Counted from the first letter of the stretch, positions 32,742 through 41,490 are shown. The stretch: 64,000 nucleotides of DNA from an uncultured Allomuricauda sp. (GCF_947501165.1 NZ_CANMUU010000003.1:186001-250000); one strand, 5' to 3'. Made by a program: numbers and translations. Notes: generated by a model from the sequence alone, not told the origin.

Positions 32742-34376
32742 TTAAGCAAGCATGGTCACCGGGTTCTCCAAATACGCCCTTAGGGTTTGAAGAAACTGTG
32801 CTCCTGTTGCGCCATCTACGGTTCTGTGGTCACAAGCCAAAGTGATTTTCATAGTATTTCCTACGACAATTTCGCCATTTTTGACCACGGGCTTTTCCAC
32901 TATGGCGCCTACGGATAAAATTGCTGAATTAGGTTGATTGATAATGGAAGTAAATTCCAAAATACCGAACATTCCCAAATTAGAAACTGTGAACGTACTA
33001 CCTTCCATTTCATCAGGCTTGATTTTCTTTGAACGGGCCCGACCTGCCAAATCTTTTACCGATGCCCCTATTTGAGTTAAGGTCAGTTGGTCTGCAAACT
33101 TAATTACCGGAACCACCAAACCTTCATCAACAGCTACGGCCACACCCATATGCACATGGTGTTTGTAGACCGTAGTATCTGCATTCCATGTGGTATTCAC
33201 CTGTGGATGTTTTTTCAATGCCATCGCACATGCCTTCAACACCATATCGTTGAAAGATACTTTAGTATCTGGTAAGCTGTTAATCTGCGTACGGGATGCT
33301 TTTGCGTTGCTCATATCTACCTCAATGGTAAGATAGTAGTGTGGCGCTGAGAATTTGGATTCTCCCAAACGTTTGGCAATAACTTTACGCATGGTAGAGT
33401 TTTTCACCTCTTCCATACTTTCCTCACCAACCGGAAGGTTTATTGGAGCCATTGCAGCCGGTGCAGCTTGTTCCGTAGGAGTAGAAACTGTTGCGGGTGC
33501 ACTCTTTTCAGAAGGTTGATAATTTTCAACATCCCGTTTCACTATTCTACCATTATCACCAGAACCTTTTACGTCGGATATATTAATTCCTTTTTCGGCG
33601 GCAATCTTTTTGGCCAGTGGTGAAGCAAAAACACGTTGTCCGTCATTAACCGAAACTGTTTCTGTAACAGTTGGGGTTTCCTGTGATGTAGTAACTGGCT
33701 CTTTTACTTCAGGAGCACTTTCAGAGATAGAACCTTTAGCTGGAGCATTCAAAACAGCATTAACATCCGTGCCGGCAGGACCAATAATTGCCAAAAGCGA
33801 ATCTACTGGAGCACCTTCCCCTTCTTGAATACCAATATGTAGCAATGTTCCGGAATAAAACGATTCAAACTCCATGGTGGCCTTGTCTGTTTCAATCTCC
33901 GCAAGAATATCTCCTTCTTCAACAACATCTCCAACATTTTTTAACCATGCAGCTACTGTACCTTCTTCCATGGTATCGCTCAATCTTGGCATGTTGATGA
34001 TTTCAACACCTTCCGGAATCGCCGCTGCTTCAGTAGGAGCAGAAACTGGGGCTTCACTAGAGGATTCCTCCGCCTTTGGCGTTTCTTCAGCAGTGGAAGT
34101 AGCACCGGTGCCATTTAAAAGAGCAGAAATGTCTTCTCCTTCGTCACCAATAATGGCCAAAAGTGAATCTACAGGTGCACCATCTCCTTCTTCTATACCT
34201 ATGTGCAAGAGGGTTCCCTCATAGAAGGATTCAAACTCCATAGTGGCCTTGTCCGTTTCAATTTCGGCAAGTATATCACCTTCTTCTATCTTGTCCCCTA
34301 CTTTTTTGAGCCATTTTGCCACGGTTCCTTCTTCCATGGTATCACTCAATCTTGGCATGTTGATTACTTCTGCCAT
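32742..34376 (-). CDS. Pyruvate dehydrogenase E2 (dihydrolipoamide acetyltransferase)
   Basis: E2 core of the pyruvate dehydrogenase complex, 544 aa. Two lipoyl domains lie at about residues 1-85 and 124-208, with lipoyl Lys43 and Lys165, each in EIETDKATMEFESF. A linker rich in Ala, Pro, Glu and Thr follows, then the subunit-binding domain (FASPLAKKIAAEKGINISDV) and the catalytic domain ending ACDHRTVDGATGAQF with the active His. It follows the E1-alpha gene by 4 nt. The two lipoyl domains are so alike that they must be a recent internal duplication. Confidence 0.96.
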   Translation of the reverse strand: MAEVINMPRLSDTMEEGTVAKWLKKVGDKIEEGDILAEIETDKATMEFESFYEGTLLHIGIEEGDGAPVDSLLAIIGDEGEDISALLNGTGATSTAEETPKAEESSSEAPVSAPTEAAAIPEGVEIINMPRLSDTMEEGTVAAWLKNVGDVVEEGDILAEIETDKATMEFESFYSGTLLHIGIQEGEGAPVDSLLAIIGPAGTDVNAVLNAPAKGSISESAPEVKEPVTTSQETPTVTETVSVNDGQRVFASPLAKKIAAEKGINISDVKGSGDNGRIVKRDVENYQPSEKSAPATVSTPTEQAAPAAMAPINLPVGEESMEEVKNSTMRKVIAKRLGESKFSAPHYYLTIEVDMSNAKASRTQINSLPDTKVSFNDMVLKACAMALKKHPQVNTTWNADTTVYKHHVHMGVAVAVDEGLVVPVIKFADQLTLTQIGASVKDLAGRARSKKIKPDEMEGSTFTVSNLGMFGILEFTSIINQPNSAILSVGAIVEKPVVKNGEIVVGNTMKITLACDHRTVDGATGAQFLQTLRAYLENPVTMLA

Positions 34377-34380
34377 TTAC

Positions 34381-35379
34381 CTAAAGTTTATGTTGTAAAA
34401 ATGGATAGTCTTTTTGTTCGTATACTGTATCGTACAATTGTTGGATTGGTGGAAAATCCGAATCCTCTGCAAATTTCTCACATTCAGACACCAAATCCTT
34501 CACCTGCTTGTCCATTACTTTAATCTCTTCCTCCGTAGCATATCCTTTTTCAAGAATTACATCTTTCACTTGGGTAATGGGGTCAATCTTTTTGTATTCC
34601 TCCACTTCTTCCTTGGTTCTGTAATGCTGAGCATCCGACATGGAATGACCACGATAACGGTATGTTTTCATTTCCAAGAAAGTTGGACCACCGCCTGTTC
34701 TAGCCCGCTCTATGGCTTTATTCACTTCTTTAGCGACAATAGCAGGATCCATACCATCAACAGGACCACAAGGCATTTCGTATCCCAAACCTAATTTCCA
34801 TATGTCCGTGGAATATGATGTTCTGGCTACAGATGTACCCATAGCATATCCGTTGTTCTCACAAATAAAAACTACGGGAAGCTGCCATAACATTGCCAGG
34901 TTAAACGCTTCGTGCAAAGACCCTTGGCGAACGGCTCCATCACCCATGTAACATAGAGTAACAGCATCCCTTTTAAAATACTTATCGGCAAAAGCCAATC
35001 CAGCTCCCAATGGAATTTGACCACCTACAATTCCATGCCCTCCATAAAAGCGGTGTTCTTTGGAGAAAATATGCATGGAACCTCCCATTCCTTTAGAAGT
35101 TCCAGTGACCTTACCATAAAGCTCAGCCATTACCCTTCGTGGGTCAACACCCATGCCGATAGGCTGGACATGATTACGATATGCCGTAATCATTCTGTCT
35201 TTTGTAAGGTCCATGGCATGCAAGGAACCAGCAAGTACAGCTTCTTGCCCATTATATAAATGAAGAAATCCTCTAACTTTTTGTTGAATATATACGGCAG
35301 CCAGTTTGTCCTCGAATTTTCTCCAGAACAACATATCCTCATACCATTTTAAATATACTTCCTTGGTAATCTTTTTCAT
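34381..35379 (-). CDS. pdhA: Pyruvate dehydrogenase E1 alpha subunit
   Basis: Thiamine-diphosphate-dependent E1-alpha, 332 aa from the ATG at 35379. The TPP/Mg motif is MGDGAVRQGSLHEAFNLA...NN (GDG-x-NN type). SKGMGGSMHIF and RYRGHSMSDAQHYRTKEEV (phosphorylation-loop region) are typical. An upstream in-frame ATG at 35424 lies inside the -7 box at 35422-35429 and is therefore not used. E2 follows after 4 nt. The E1-beta gene, with which it must pair, is not adjacent, so that subunit is encoded elsewhere. Confidence 0.96.
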   Translation of the reverse strand: MKKITKEVYLKWYEDMLFWRKFEDKLAAVYIQQKVRGFLHLYNGQEAVLAGSLHAMDLTKDRMITAYRNHVQPIGMGVDPRRVMAELYGKVTGTSKGMGGSMHIFSKEHRFYGGHGIVGGQIPLGAGLAFADKYFKRDAVTLCYMGDGAVRQGSLHEAFNLAMLWQLPVVFICENNGYAMGTSVARTSYSTDIWKLGLGYEMPCGPVDGMDPAIVAKEVNKAIERARTGGGPTFLEMKTYRYRGHSMSDAQHYRTKEEVEEYKKIDPITQVKDVILEKGYATEEEIKVMDKQVKDLVSECEKFAEDSDFPPIQQLYDTVYEQKDYPFLQHKL

Positions 35380-35421
35380 CAATGGTTGAATTAATTGAAT
35401 TTCCCCAATAGTGGAGGAAAG

Positions 35422-35429
35422 CAAAAATA
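35422..35429 (-). promoter_or_regulatory. -7 box for pdhA-E2
   Basis: TATTTTTG on the minus strand (TAnnTTTG), about 42 nt before the pdhA start chosen here. Confidence 0.55.
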
Positions 35430-35436
35430 CATATAT

Positions 35437-35458
35437 AAATCTTTTGGAAAAAAGATTT
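35437..35458 (-). repeat. Perfect 9-bp hairpin between cdd and the pdhA promoter
   Basis: AAATCTTTT and AAAAGATTT separated by GGAA. It is 5 nt after the cdd stop and 7 nt upstream of the pdhA -7 box. It may be a weak terminator for cdd or an operator for pdhA; no long T-run follows. Confidence 0.5.
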
Positions 35459-35463
35459 ACTAT

Positions 35464-35955
35464 TTAAGAATCTCCTAAAAATGAATTGCCAAATGCCAAG
35501 GGCAATATGTCCTTAAGGGAGTTGCATTTATAGACAGGCCCCTCTTGCCCCTGAAGTAACAAAAAAATAGGAGATTTTTGTTTGCTTTCATACTCCATTA
35601 TCGCTTGTCGACAGTTGCCACAAGGGCCTGCCGGCAAATCCAATACATAGCTTTTTGAAGCTGCACTTATAGCAATAGCTAAAATAGCCACTCCAGGATA
35701 CAAGGCCCCAGCTTGAAACACCGCAACCCGCTCTGCACAAAGCCCAGAAGGATATGAAGCATTTTCTTGATTGTTGCCAATTACAACTTCGCCATTTTCC
35801 ATAAGCACTGCTGCCCCAACTTGAAAATTTGAATATGGCGCATAGGCATTTTTCCGTGCTGCAATTGCTTTTTCCAGAAGTCTTCTTTCTGAAGAGGGCA
35901 ATTCCTCTATTTCTTCATAGATATCAAGGTCAAAACCAATATGTTGTTTTTTCAT
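35464..35955 (-). CDS. cdd: Cytidine deaminase
   Basis: Homotetrameric-type zinc cytidine deaminase, 163 aa, which converts cytidine to uridine in pyrimidine salvage. Zinc ligands and catalytic residues are Cys73-Ala-Glu75 in GLCAERVAVF and Cys112 and Cys115 in PCGNCRQ. APYSNFQVGAAV is the substrate-pocket motif. An N-terminal extension of about 20 acidic residues precedes the core. It is transcribed from a -7 box that directly abuts the porV terminator. Confidence 0.95.
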   Translation of the reverse strand: MKKQHIGFDLDIYEEIEELPSSERRLLEKAIAARKNAYAPYSNFQVGAAVLMENGEVVIGNNQENASYPSGLCAERVAVFQAGALYPGVAILAIAISAASKSYVLDLPAGPCGNCRQAIMEYESKQKSPIFLLLQGQEGPVYKCNSLKDILPLAFGNSFLGDS

Positions 35956-35974
35956 AAACTGAATGGCTGGGTAT

Positions 35975-35982
35975 CAAAAATA
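35975..35982 (-). promoter_or_regulatory. -7 box for cdd
   Basis: TATTTTTG on the minus strand (TAnnTTTG), 19 nt before the ATG. It starts 1 nt past the porV terminator stem, so the stem occupies the -33 region. Confidence 0.55.
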
Positions 35983-35983
35983 A

Positions 35984-36009
35984 GAAAACCTGCCAATGAG
36001 CAGGTTTTC
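35984..36009 (-). terminator. Terminator after porV
   Basis: Perfect 10-bp stem GAAAACCTGC/GCAGGTTTTC with a 6-nt loop, followed on the minus strand by TTATTTTTG. It is 23 nt past the porV stop. Confidence 0.8.
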
Positions 36010-36032
36010 AAAAATTTATTTATATACTTTTC

Positions 36033-37175
36033 TTAATCGTTCAAATACTCTTCTCCAAAATTAAAGGAAAGTGAAAAGCGTAATGTATTCTCTAAAGGAT
36101 TACGTACTTGTGAGGTAGAGAACAGATAAGACAAATCTATCTGCGCTGCTTTGAATTTAAATCCAGCTCCAAGTGTAAAGAACTTTCTAGCTCCTTTTGC
36201 TTCGTTCTCATTAAAGTATCCTCCACGTAGCATGAATGCTTCTTGAAATCTATATTCTGCACCTAGGGCCCATGTAATTTCTTGTAGTTCCTCGCTAAAT
36301 CCATCGGGAGCATCCCCAAAAGATTCAAAAGCACCACTTAAAAACCCAATTTGTTGGTATTCGTCATTATCCTCCGGACCAATTATACCATCACCGGTAA
36401 AATCCCGTGGCGTAGGAACAAGAAGTTTGTTGAACTCACTATATAGGCCAAGGACATTATCTTGATCAAAAATGAAGTCAAAACCTGCACCAAATTTCAG
36501 GTTGGTAGGCAAGAAGTTTTCTTGACCTCCAGCATCATATTGAATTTTGTTTCCAATATTGGAAATATTAAATCCTGCTCTCCACCTTCCATCAAAACTG
36601 TTGTATGCAATTTCTCTTGATCGGTAAAAACCAGCAATGTCAACCGCAAAAGCATTGGCGGCTTGGGAATCTTGCGTGGCATCCTGAAATCTGAGGTTGG
36701 AACTGATAAACCTACCAGCAACTCCCATAGAAAAGGTTGGACTTAACTTTAAGGAATAAGACCCATCAATTGCAAATTCATTGGGGTTGACCAAAGTAGC
36801 TTCTTCGTCTATGGTTTGTCTTAATTCAATCTCTCCCAATCCAAAATACCTAACCGAAAAAGCAAAAGCATTTCTATCGTTAAGCTTATTATAGTAGCTC
36901 GCATTTAGTAATGACACATCATTTACGATGGTTTCCAAATATGGAGTGAAACTCGCCGCAACACCACTTTTTTGGGTAGCAAATGCAAATTTGGCCGGAT
37001 TCCACTGTTGGGAGAAAATATCGAAAGTAGTAGCGACTCCCATATCACCCATACCTGCGGCACGGGCATCCGAAGCAATAGTAAGGAAGGGAACTGCAGT
37101 AGTAATTGCTCTTTCTTGTTGTGCTTTAACTTGTGCAGCAATTAGAACAACTACTGCCAATAGTAACTTCTTCAT
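36033..37175 (-). CDS. porV: Type IX secretion outer-membrane protein PorV
   Basis: FadL-like beta-barrel protein, 380 aa, with a signal peptide ending QVKAQ. PorV (LptO) shuttles T9SS cargo from the translocon and interacts with the sortase PorU. The start of the mature protein (FLTIASDARAAGMGDMGVAT) and WNPAKFAFA are typical. Aromatic-ended beta strands repeat to the C-terminus (FSLSFNFG). It is divergent from gldJ across a 380-bp gap, so two T9SS components are clustered. The repeat protein at 21177 is a likely substrate. Confidence 0.93.
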   Translation of the reverse strand: MKKLLLAVVVLIAAQVKAQQERAITTAVPFLTIASDARAAGMGDMGVATTFDIFSQQWNPAKFAFATQKSGVAASFTPYLETIVNDVSLLNASYYNKLNDRNAFAFSVRYFGLGEIELRQTIDEEATLVNPNEFAIDGSYSLKLSPTFSMGVAGRFISSNLRFQDATQDSQAANAFAVDIAGFYRSREIAYNSFDGRWRAGFNISNIGNKIQYDAGGQENFLPTNLKFGAGFDFIFDQDNVLGLYSEFNKLLVPTPRDFTGDGIIGPEDNDEYQQIGFLSGAFESFGDAPDGFSEELQEITWALGAEYRFQEAFMLRGGYFNENEAKGARKFFTLGAGFKFKAAQIDLSYLFSTSQVRNPLENTLRFSLSFNFGEEYLND

Positions 37176-37555
37176 TTCTTGTCTTTAGCGTTAAAAATGT
37201 TGGGGCTATAACACCCTTAAGCCTAATTGGTATAGAACATATTACATGTAAACGGGGTTTTCTATAAATTCTTGTAAAAGAAACCTCTTTTTTTCTCTAA
37301 TTCTCGATAAACCGAATATACGATGTAAGAAAGTTCTACGGAAAGGTAAACATTGTAAGCGTTAAAACACATAATTGCCATACTAATTATACAAACCAAT
37401 CGTTTTGTTTAGAAATCCACCAAAGAATTGGAAGTTATTATTTAGTTCGATAAAATATAATGGCCATTCTTTCGTTCTAGGATAGTAAAATTAAAATCAA
37501 ATTGAAGTAGGAAAGGGTGCAAACCCTAAAATAAAAAAGTACTCAAGCCCAAATT
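37176..37555. other. 380-bp divergent intergenic region between porV and gldJ
   Basis: No gene or RNA recognised. It should contain promoters for both porV (minus) and gldJ (plus), yet no TAnnTTTG box is clear on either strand. A small inverted repeat AGGGT-GCAA-ACCCT lies near 37514-37527, just before gldJ. Confidence 0.5.
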
Positions 37556-39211
37556 ATGAAAAAACATCTTATCAAAGTTGTACTTTCTTGTGCTGTTATA
37601 GTTGGAGGTATTTCCAGTTGTAAAAAGTCATCATCCTCGTCTAAGAATGTCTCAAGAGCCACAGGATGGAAGATTAATGCCAAAGAAGGAGGATTCCAAT
37701 ATAATTCTGACTTCAAGGAACAAGAAACTCCTCCAGGAACTGTATTTATTGAAGGAGGTACTTTTACCAAAGGTAAAGTACAGGACGACATTATGCACGA
37801 TTGGAACAATACGCCTACCCAACAGCACGTCCAGTCCTTTTATATGGATGAAACTGAGGTAACCAATGTAATGTATTTGGAGTATTTGGATTATTTAAAG
37901 GCGGTATATCCTCCCGAAAATCCAAATTATACCAATATTTACAAAGGAGCTCTACCAGATACATTGGTATGGAGAAACAGATTGGGTTTTAACGAGACCA
38001 TGACGAACAATTACCTAAGACACCCTGCATATGCGGAGTATCCAGTAGTGGGTGTTAATTGGGTACAAGCTTCACAGTATGCTGAATGGAGAACGGACAG
38101 GGTTAACGAAGCCATGCTGGAGCGTGAAGGTTTCCTAGCGCAAGATGCCAAATATCAGGTACTCAATGGAGAGATTGGAGGTACTTTTAGTACAGAAGCC
38201 TATTTGAACAATCCTGAGTCTGTTTATGCAGGGCAAATTGATTCCCTTCAAGGAAAAAAGAAAAAAGATTCCATTAATACTTTTGCTAAGCGAAGTAGCG
38301 GCGTTATTCAACCTGAGTACAGACTGCCCACGGAAACCGAGTGGGAGTATGCAGCTCAAGCTTTGATTGGTTCAAGAGAATACAACAACTACAGAGGTAG
38401 AAAAAAATATCCTTGGGAAGGTGACTATACCAGAAACGGACAACGTGTAGGTAGAGGTGATCAGCTAGCCAACTTTAAACAAGGAAAAGGTGACTATGGC
38501 GGAATTGCCGGTTGGTCCGATGATGGTGCTGATATCACGGCTCAAGTTAAATCTTACAAGCCCAACGATTTTGGTCTTTATGACATGGCCGGTAACGTAT
38601 CTGAGTGGGTTGCCGATGTATATCGACCTATAGTTGATGATGAAATCAGTGATTTTAATTACTACAGAGGTAATGTCTATTTGAAAAAAGCTATTGGTGA
38701 AGATGGTAAAGTAGAAATCTTAAGAGACGAGATTGTATACGATACACTTCCAAATGGAAAAATAGTAGCAGTTAACCTTCCAGGTGAAATCAAGGAGGTT
38801 CCCGTCGGTGATGAAGAAACCTATTTAAGAACCAACTTCTCATCAAGTGATAACCGTGGTTACCGAGATGGTGACCCAGGCTCCTCAAGATTCTTTGAGC
38901 GTTTTAGTGATGAGTCTGACAATCGTAAAATGTATGATTCTCCAAAACATAAAGTTGAGCGTGATTCAACAGGAAAATTGCTTCGACAATATGATACCTC
39001 AAACTATAGAACTTCATTGATCAATGATGAGGTAAGAGTATACAAAGGAGGTTCTTGGAGAGATAGAGCTTTCTGGCTAGATCCAGCGCAACGTAGATAT
39101 TTGCCACAGTATATGGCCACGGATGACATTGGATTTAGATGTGCCATGTCTAGAGTGGGCTCCAAATCAAAATCTAAGAACAAAACGGTACGTCATAAAA
39201 AGGCGAAATAA
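37556..39211 (+). CDS. gldJ: Gliding motility/T9SS ring lipoprotein GldJ
   Basis: Lipoprotein of 551 aa with lipobox-like GISSC (Cys22). It has a formylglycine-generating-enzyme (FGE/sulfatase-modifying) fold: FIEGGTFTKG, DETEVTNVMYLEYLDY, YRLPTETEWEYAAQALIG, GLYDMAGNVSEWVADVY and GGSWRDRAFWLDPAQRRYL. GldJ is needed for flavobacterial gliding and T9SS function; the fold is used structurally, not for formylglycine formation. The C-terminal tail is basic (KSKSKNKTVRHKKAK). It is followed by a strong terminator and murF, an order familiar from flavobacteria. Confidence 0.94.
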   Translation: MKKHLIKVVLSCAVIVGGISSCKKSSSSSKNVSRATGWKINAKEGGFQYNSDFKEQETPPGTVFIEGGTFTKGKVQDDIMHDWNNTPTQQHVQSFYMDETEVTNVMYLEYLDYLKAVYPPENPNYTNIYKGALPDTLVWRNRLGFNETMTNNYLRHPAYAEYPVVGVNWVQASQYAEWRTDRVNEAMLEREGFLAQDAKYQVLNGEIGGTFSTEAYLNNPESVYAGQIDSLQGKKKKDSINTFAKRSSGVIQPEYRLPTETEWEYAAQALIGSREYNNYRGRKKYPWEGDYTRNGQRVGRGDQLANFKQGKGDYGGIAGWSDDGADITAQVKSYKPNDFGLYDMAGNVSEWVADVYRPIVDDEISDFNYYRGNVYLKKAIGEDGKVEILRDEIVYDTLPNGKIVAVNLPGEIKEVPVGDEETYLRTNFSSSDNRGYRDGDPGSSRFFERFSDESDNRKMYDSPKHKVERDSTGKLLRQYDTSNYRTSLINDEVRVYKGGSWRDRAFWLDPAQRRYLPQYMATDDIGFRCAMSRVGSKSKSKNKTVRHKKAK

Positions 39212-39228
39212 ATTCCGAAAAAAATAGC

Positions 39229-39262
39229 AAAAAAGCCCTGATACATCATCAGGGCTTTTTTT
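39229..39262 (+). terminator. Terminator between gldJ and murF
   Basis: GCCCTGAT/ATCAGGGC stem (extended by A/T pairs) with a 5-nt loop and a seven-T run, 18 nt past the gldJ stop. The murF ATG follows 12 nt later. Confidence 0.88.
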
Positions 39263-39273
39263 ATCTTCGAACT

Positions 39274-40551
39274 ATGAAGATAGCTAAACTCTACCAATTT
39301 TTTTTAAAGCATTCCGAAGTAAGCACGGACACCCGAAAAATTAATCCTGGTTGTCTGTTTTTTGCCTTAAAAGGACCTAATTTCAACGGTAACCTGTTTG
39401 CAAATGAAGCTTTGAAAAAAGGAGCCGCATATGCAATTATTGACGAAACTGAATTCAAAGTCTCCGATAAATGTATCCTAGTGGATAATGTGCTGGAAAC
39501 ATTGAAAGCACTTGCCACCTATCATAGAAATCAGTGTAGTGCCAAAATTATTTCCTTAACGGGAAGTAACGGTAAGACCACTACCAAAGAGCTTATTTTC
39601 AGTGTACTTTCAAAAAAATACAAAAGCATTGCCACACAAGGAAATCTAAATAACCATATAGGAGTTCCGCTCACTTTACTTTCTATTAAAAATGATACAG
39701 AAATAGCCGTGGTAGAGATGGGGGCCAACCATCAAAAAGAGATTGCTTTTTTAAGTTCTATTGCGCAACCGGACTTTGGTTACATTACCAATTTTGGCAA
39801 GGCCCATCTTGAAGGTTTTGGGGGAGTTCAAGGAGTGATAAAAGGAAAAAGTGAACTTTACGATTATCTCATAGCTCATGATAAATATGTTTTCATGAAT
39901 GCGGATGACCCTATTCAATTGGAAAAGCTAGGTACTTATGTAAAGAAGATAGGCTACAGTACTTCAAATCCGCAATACTATTCAATCCAGCTAAAGGAAA
40001 GTAGTCCCTTTGTGGTAATGGAAGTTGAGAAAACGAGAATTTCGACCCAGCTTACAGGAGCCTATAATTTCACCAACTGTTGTGCTGCCATTATCATGGG
40101 CAAATATTTCAACGTCCCTTTAAATGATATTAAATCTGCTTTAGAAGGATATTCTCCAGAAAACAACCGCTCCCAGATTATTGAAAAAAGTGGAATCAAA
40201 ATCATATTGGACGCCTATAATGCAAATCCGACTAGCATGGAAATGGCCATTCGCAATTTTGCTAACCTGAAAACTTTTGATTCATATCTAATTCTTGGTG
40301 ACATGTTTGAGCTAGGAGAAGCTTCTGCGGAAGAGCATCAGGCCATCGCCGACCTCACAAAAACTTTAGAGTTTACAAATGTTTTGCTGGTAGGCAAGCA
40401 TTTTTATGAAACACCAACCCCATTTTTAAAATTTAAAACCTATGAAGAGCTTGAAAGCCATCTAGAATCCCATCCTATAGAAAAGGGAAACGTGCTCATC
40501 AAAGGTTCTCGGGGCATGGCTTTAGAGCGTATTTTGGATTATCTGGGATAA
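39274..40551 (+). CDS. murF: UDP-N-acetylmuramoyl-tripeptide--D-Ala-D-Ala ligase
   Basis: Last cytoplasmic step of peptidoglycan precursor synthesis: adds D-Ala-D-Ala to the UDP-MurNAc-tripeptide. The ATP P-loop is ISLTGSNGKTTTKEL (residues 93-107). Mur-ligase family marks include VEMGANHQKEIAFL, GYITNFGKAHLEGFGG and LDAYNANPTSMEMAI. At 425 aa it has standard length. The start is 12 nt after the gldJ terminator, so it must use read-through or a promoter inside that region. Confidence 0.95.
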   Translation: MKIAKLYQFFLKHSEVSTDTRKINPGCLFFALKGPNFNGNLFANEALKKGAAYAIIDETEFKVSDKCILVDNVLETLKALATYHRNQCSAKIISLTGSNGKTTTKELIFSVLSKKYKSIATQGNLNNHIGVPLTLLSIKNDTEIAVVEMGANHQKEIAFLSSIAQPDFGYITNFGKAHLEGFGGVQGVIKGKSELYDYLIAHDKYVFMNADDPIQLEKLGTYVKKIGYSTSNPQYYSIQLKESSPFVVMEVEKTRISTQLTGAYNFTNCCAAIIMGKYFNVPLNDIKSALEGYSPENNRSQIIEKSGIKIILDAYNANPTSMEMAIRNFANLKTFDSYLILGDMFELGEASAEEHQAIADLTKTLEFTNVLLVGKHFYETPTPFLKFKTYEELESHLESHPIEKGNVLIKGSRGMALERILDYLG

Positions 40552-40653
40552 TCCACTAAAATCATAAACTTTTCTAAAACTTCCTTCTTCCATCCAACTT
40601 CCATGAAATGAAGTCGGTACTATTCCGAACTAAGGAGTATCAACAGTTTGGAT

Positions 40654-41028
40654 ATGGAAAAAAGTGTTATAGTATTTGATGGCGAATGTAACCTATGCAA
40701 CGGAGTAGTTGGCTGGTTATTAAAAAATGCTGATGTGGACGTCTTCAATTTTGTGCCATTCCAATCCAACTATGGTCAAGAGATTCTTAGGAACAATGGT
40801 TTTGAAACTGATAATCTAGAAACCGTTGTGCTTCTTGATGAAAAGGGTGTTCATACACTTTCCGATGGATTTTTAAGAATACTGGCCAAACTTCCACAAT
40901 GGAAATCTTTAGCTACTATTTTTGGTTGGGTTCCAAGATTTATACGGGATAGTGTTTATAGACTTGCTGCAAAAAATCGAGTGCGCTGGTTTGGAAAATC
41001 CCAGTTCTGTACCGTAAATCTTTCTTAG
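40654..41028 (+). CDS. DCC-family thiol-disulfide oxidoreductase-like protein
   Basis: Small DUF393/DCC-family protein, 125 aa, named from its N-terminal D-x-x-C-x-x-C motif, here VIVFDGECNLCNG. A C-terminal basic motif (YRLAAKNRVRWFGK) is also conserved. The family is presumed to be redox-active, but the substrate is unknown. I use the ATG at 40654; a TTG at 40648 is possible. It lies about 100 nt after murF. Confidence 0.9.
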   Translation: MEKSVIVFDGECNLCNGVVGWLLKNADVDVFNFVPFQSNYGQEILRNNGFETDNLETVVLLDEKGVHTLSDGFLRILAKLPQWKSLATIFGWVPRFIRDSVYRLAAKNRVRWFGKSQFCTVNLS

Positions 41029-41076
41029 AAGAATCCAACATTAACTCCTTCTATATACCAATTCAGAGAGAGGTTG

Positions 41077-41084
41077 TATTTTTG
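41077..41084 (+). promoter_or_regulatory. -7 box for the DUF2452 gene
   Basis: TATTTTTG (TAnnTTTG) ending 4 nt before the ATG at 41089, which implies a leaderless message. No -33 TTG at the standard spacing. Confidence 0.5.
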
Positions 41085-41088
41085 GGTC

Positions 41089-41487
41089 ATGAAAAAGAAA
41101 AAACCGGATAATGTTGTCTTCAACGAAGAAGAACAAGCATATGATGCTTTTCTTAAACCCTACGCTACCAGTCTAAGCTCGCCGAAAATACGATCCAATA
41201 ATCTCTCCCCTTGGAAAAACAGTAATATCCGCAAGGTCAATAACTCCCTGAAAGCAGAATTTGACGAGGTAAAAGTGAAATATGAGCAATTAATGGAACA
41301 GTATGAATACAATAATTTGGTGTATGCCGCTAAGTTTTCATTTCAACCCATTGTGGGAGAAACCTATCACCTGTATAAAAATAAAAACAGCGAAGCGTTT
41401 CTATCCATATTGGCTCCCAACGAATGTGGTTTTGAGCATTTAGGTAGTTTTAGATTAGGTTCGGACCATATGTGGGAAAAGCTATAA
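41089..41487 (+). CDS. DUF2452 domain protein
   Basis: 132-aa soluble protein recognised as DUF2452-like from NVVFNEEEQAYDAFLKPYATSLSSP, the coiled middle section (FDEVKVKYEQLMEQYEYNNLVYAA) and FQPIVGETYHLYK. Function of the family is unknown. A start at the TTG at 41074 is rejected because it lies at the edge of the -7 box. It follows the DCC-family gene by 60 nt but has its own promoter box. Confidence 0.82.
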   Translation: MKKKKPDNVVFNEEEQAYDAFLKPYATSLSSPKIRSNNLSPWKNSNIRKVNNSLKAEFDEVKVKYEQLMEQYEYNNLVYAAKFSFQPIVGETYHLYKNKNSEAFLSILAPNECGFEHLGSFRLGSDHMWEKL

Positions 41488-41490
41488 ACT

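Noticed and set aside
35379-35424. ATG at 35424 as the pdhA start
   Set aside because: It lies inside the predicted -7 box (35422-35429) and adds 15 residues not typical of E1-alpha.
37556-39211. Sulfatase-modifying (formylglycine-generating) enzyme
   Set aside because: The fold matches, but the lipobox, basic tail and position between porV and murF identify GldJ.
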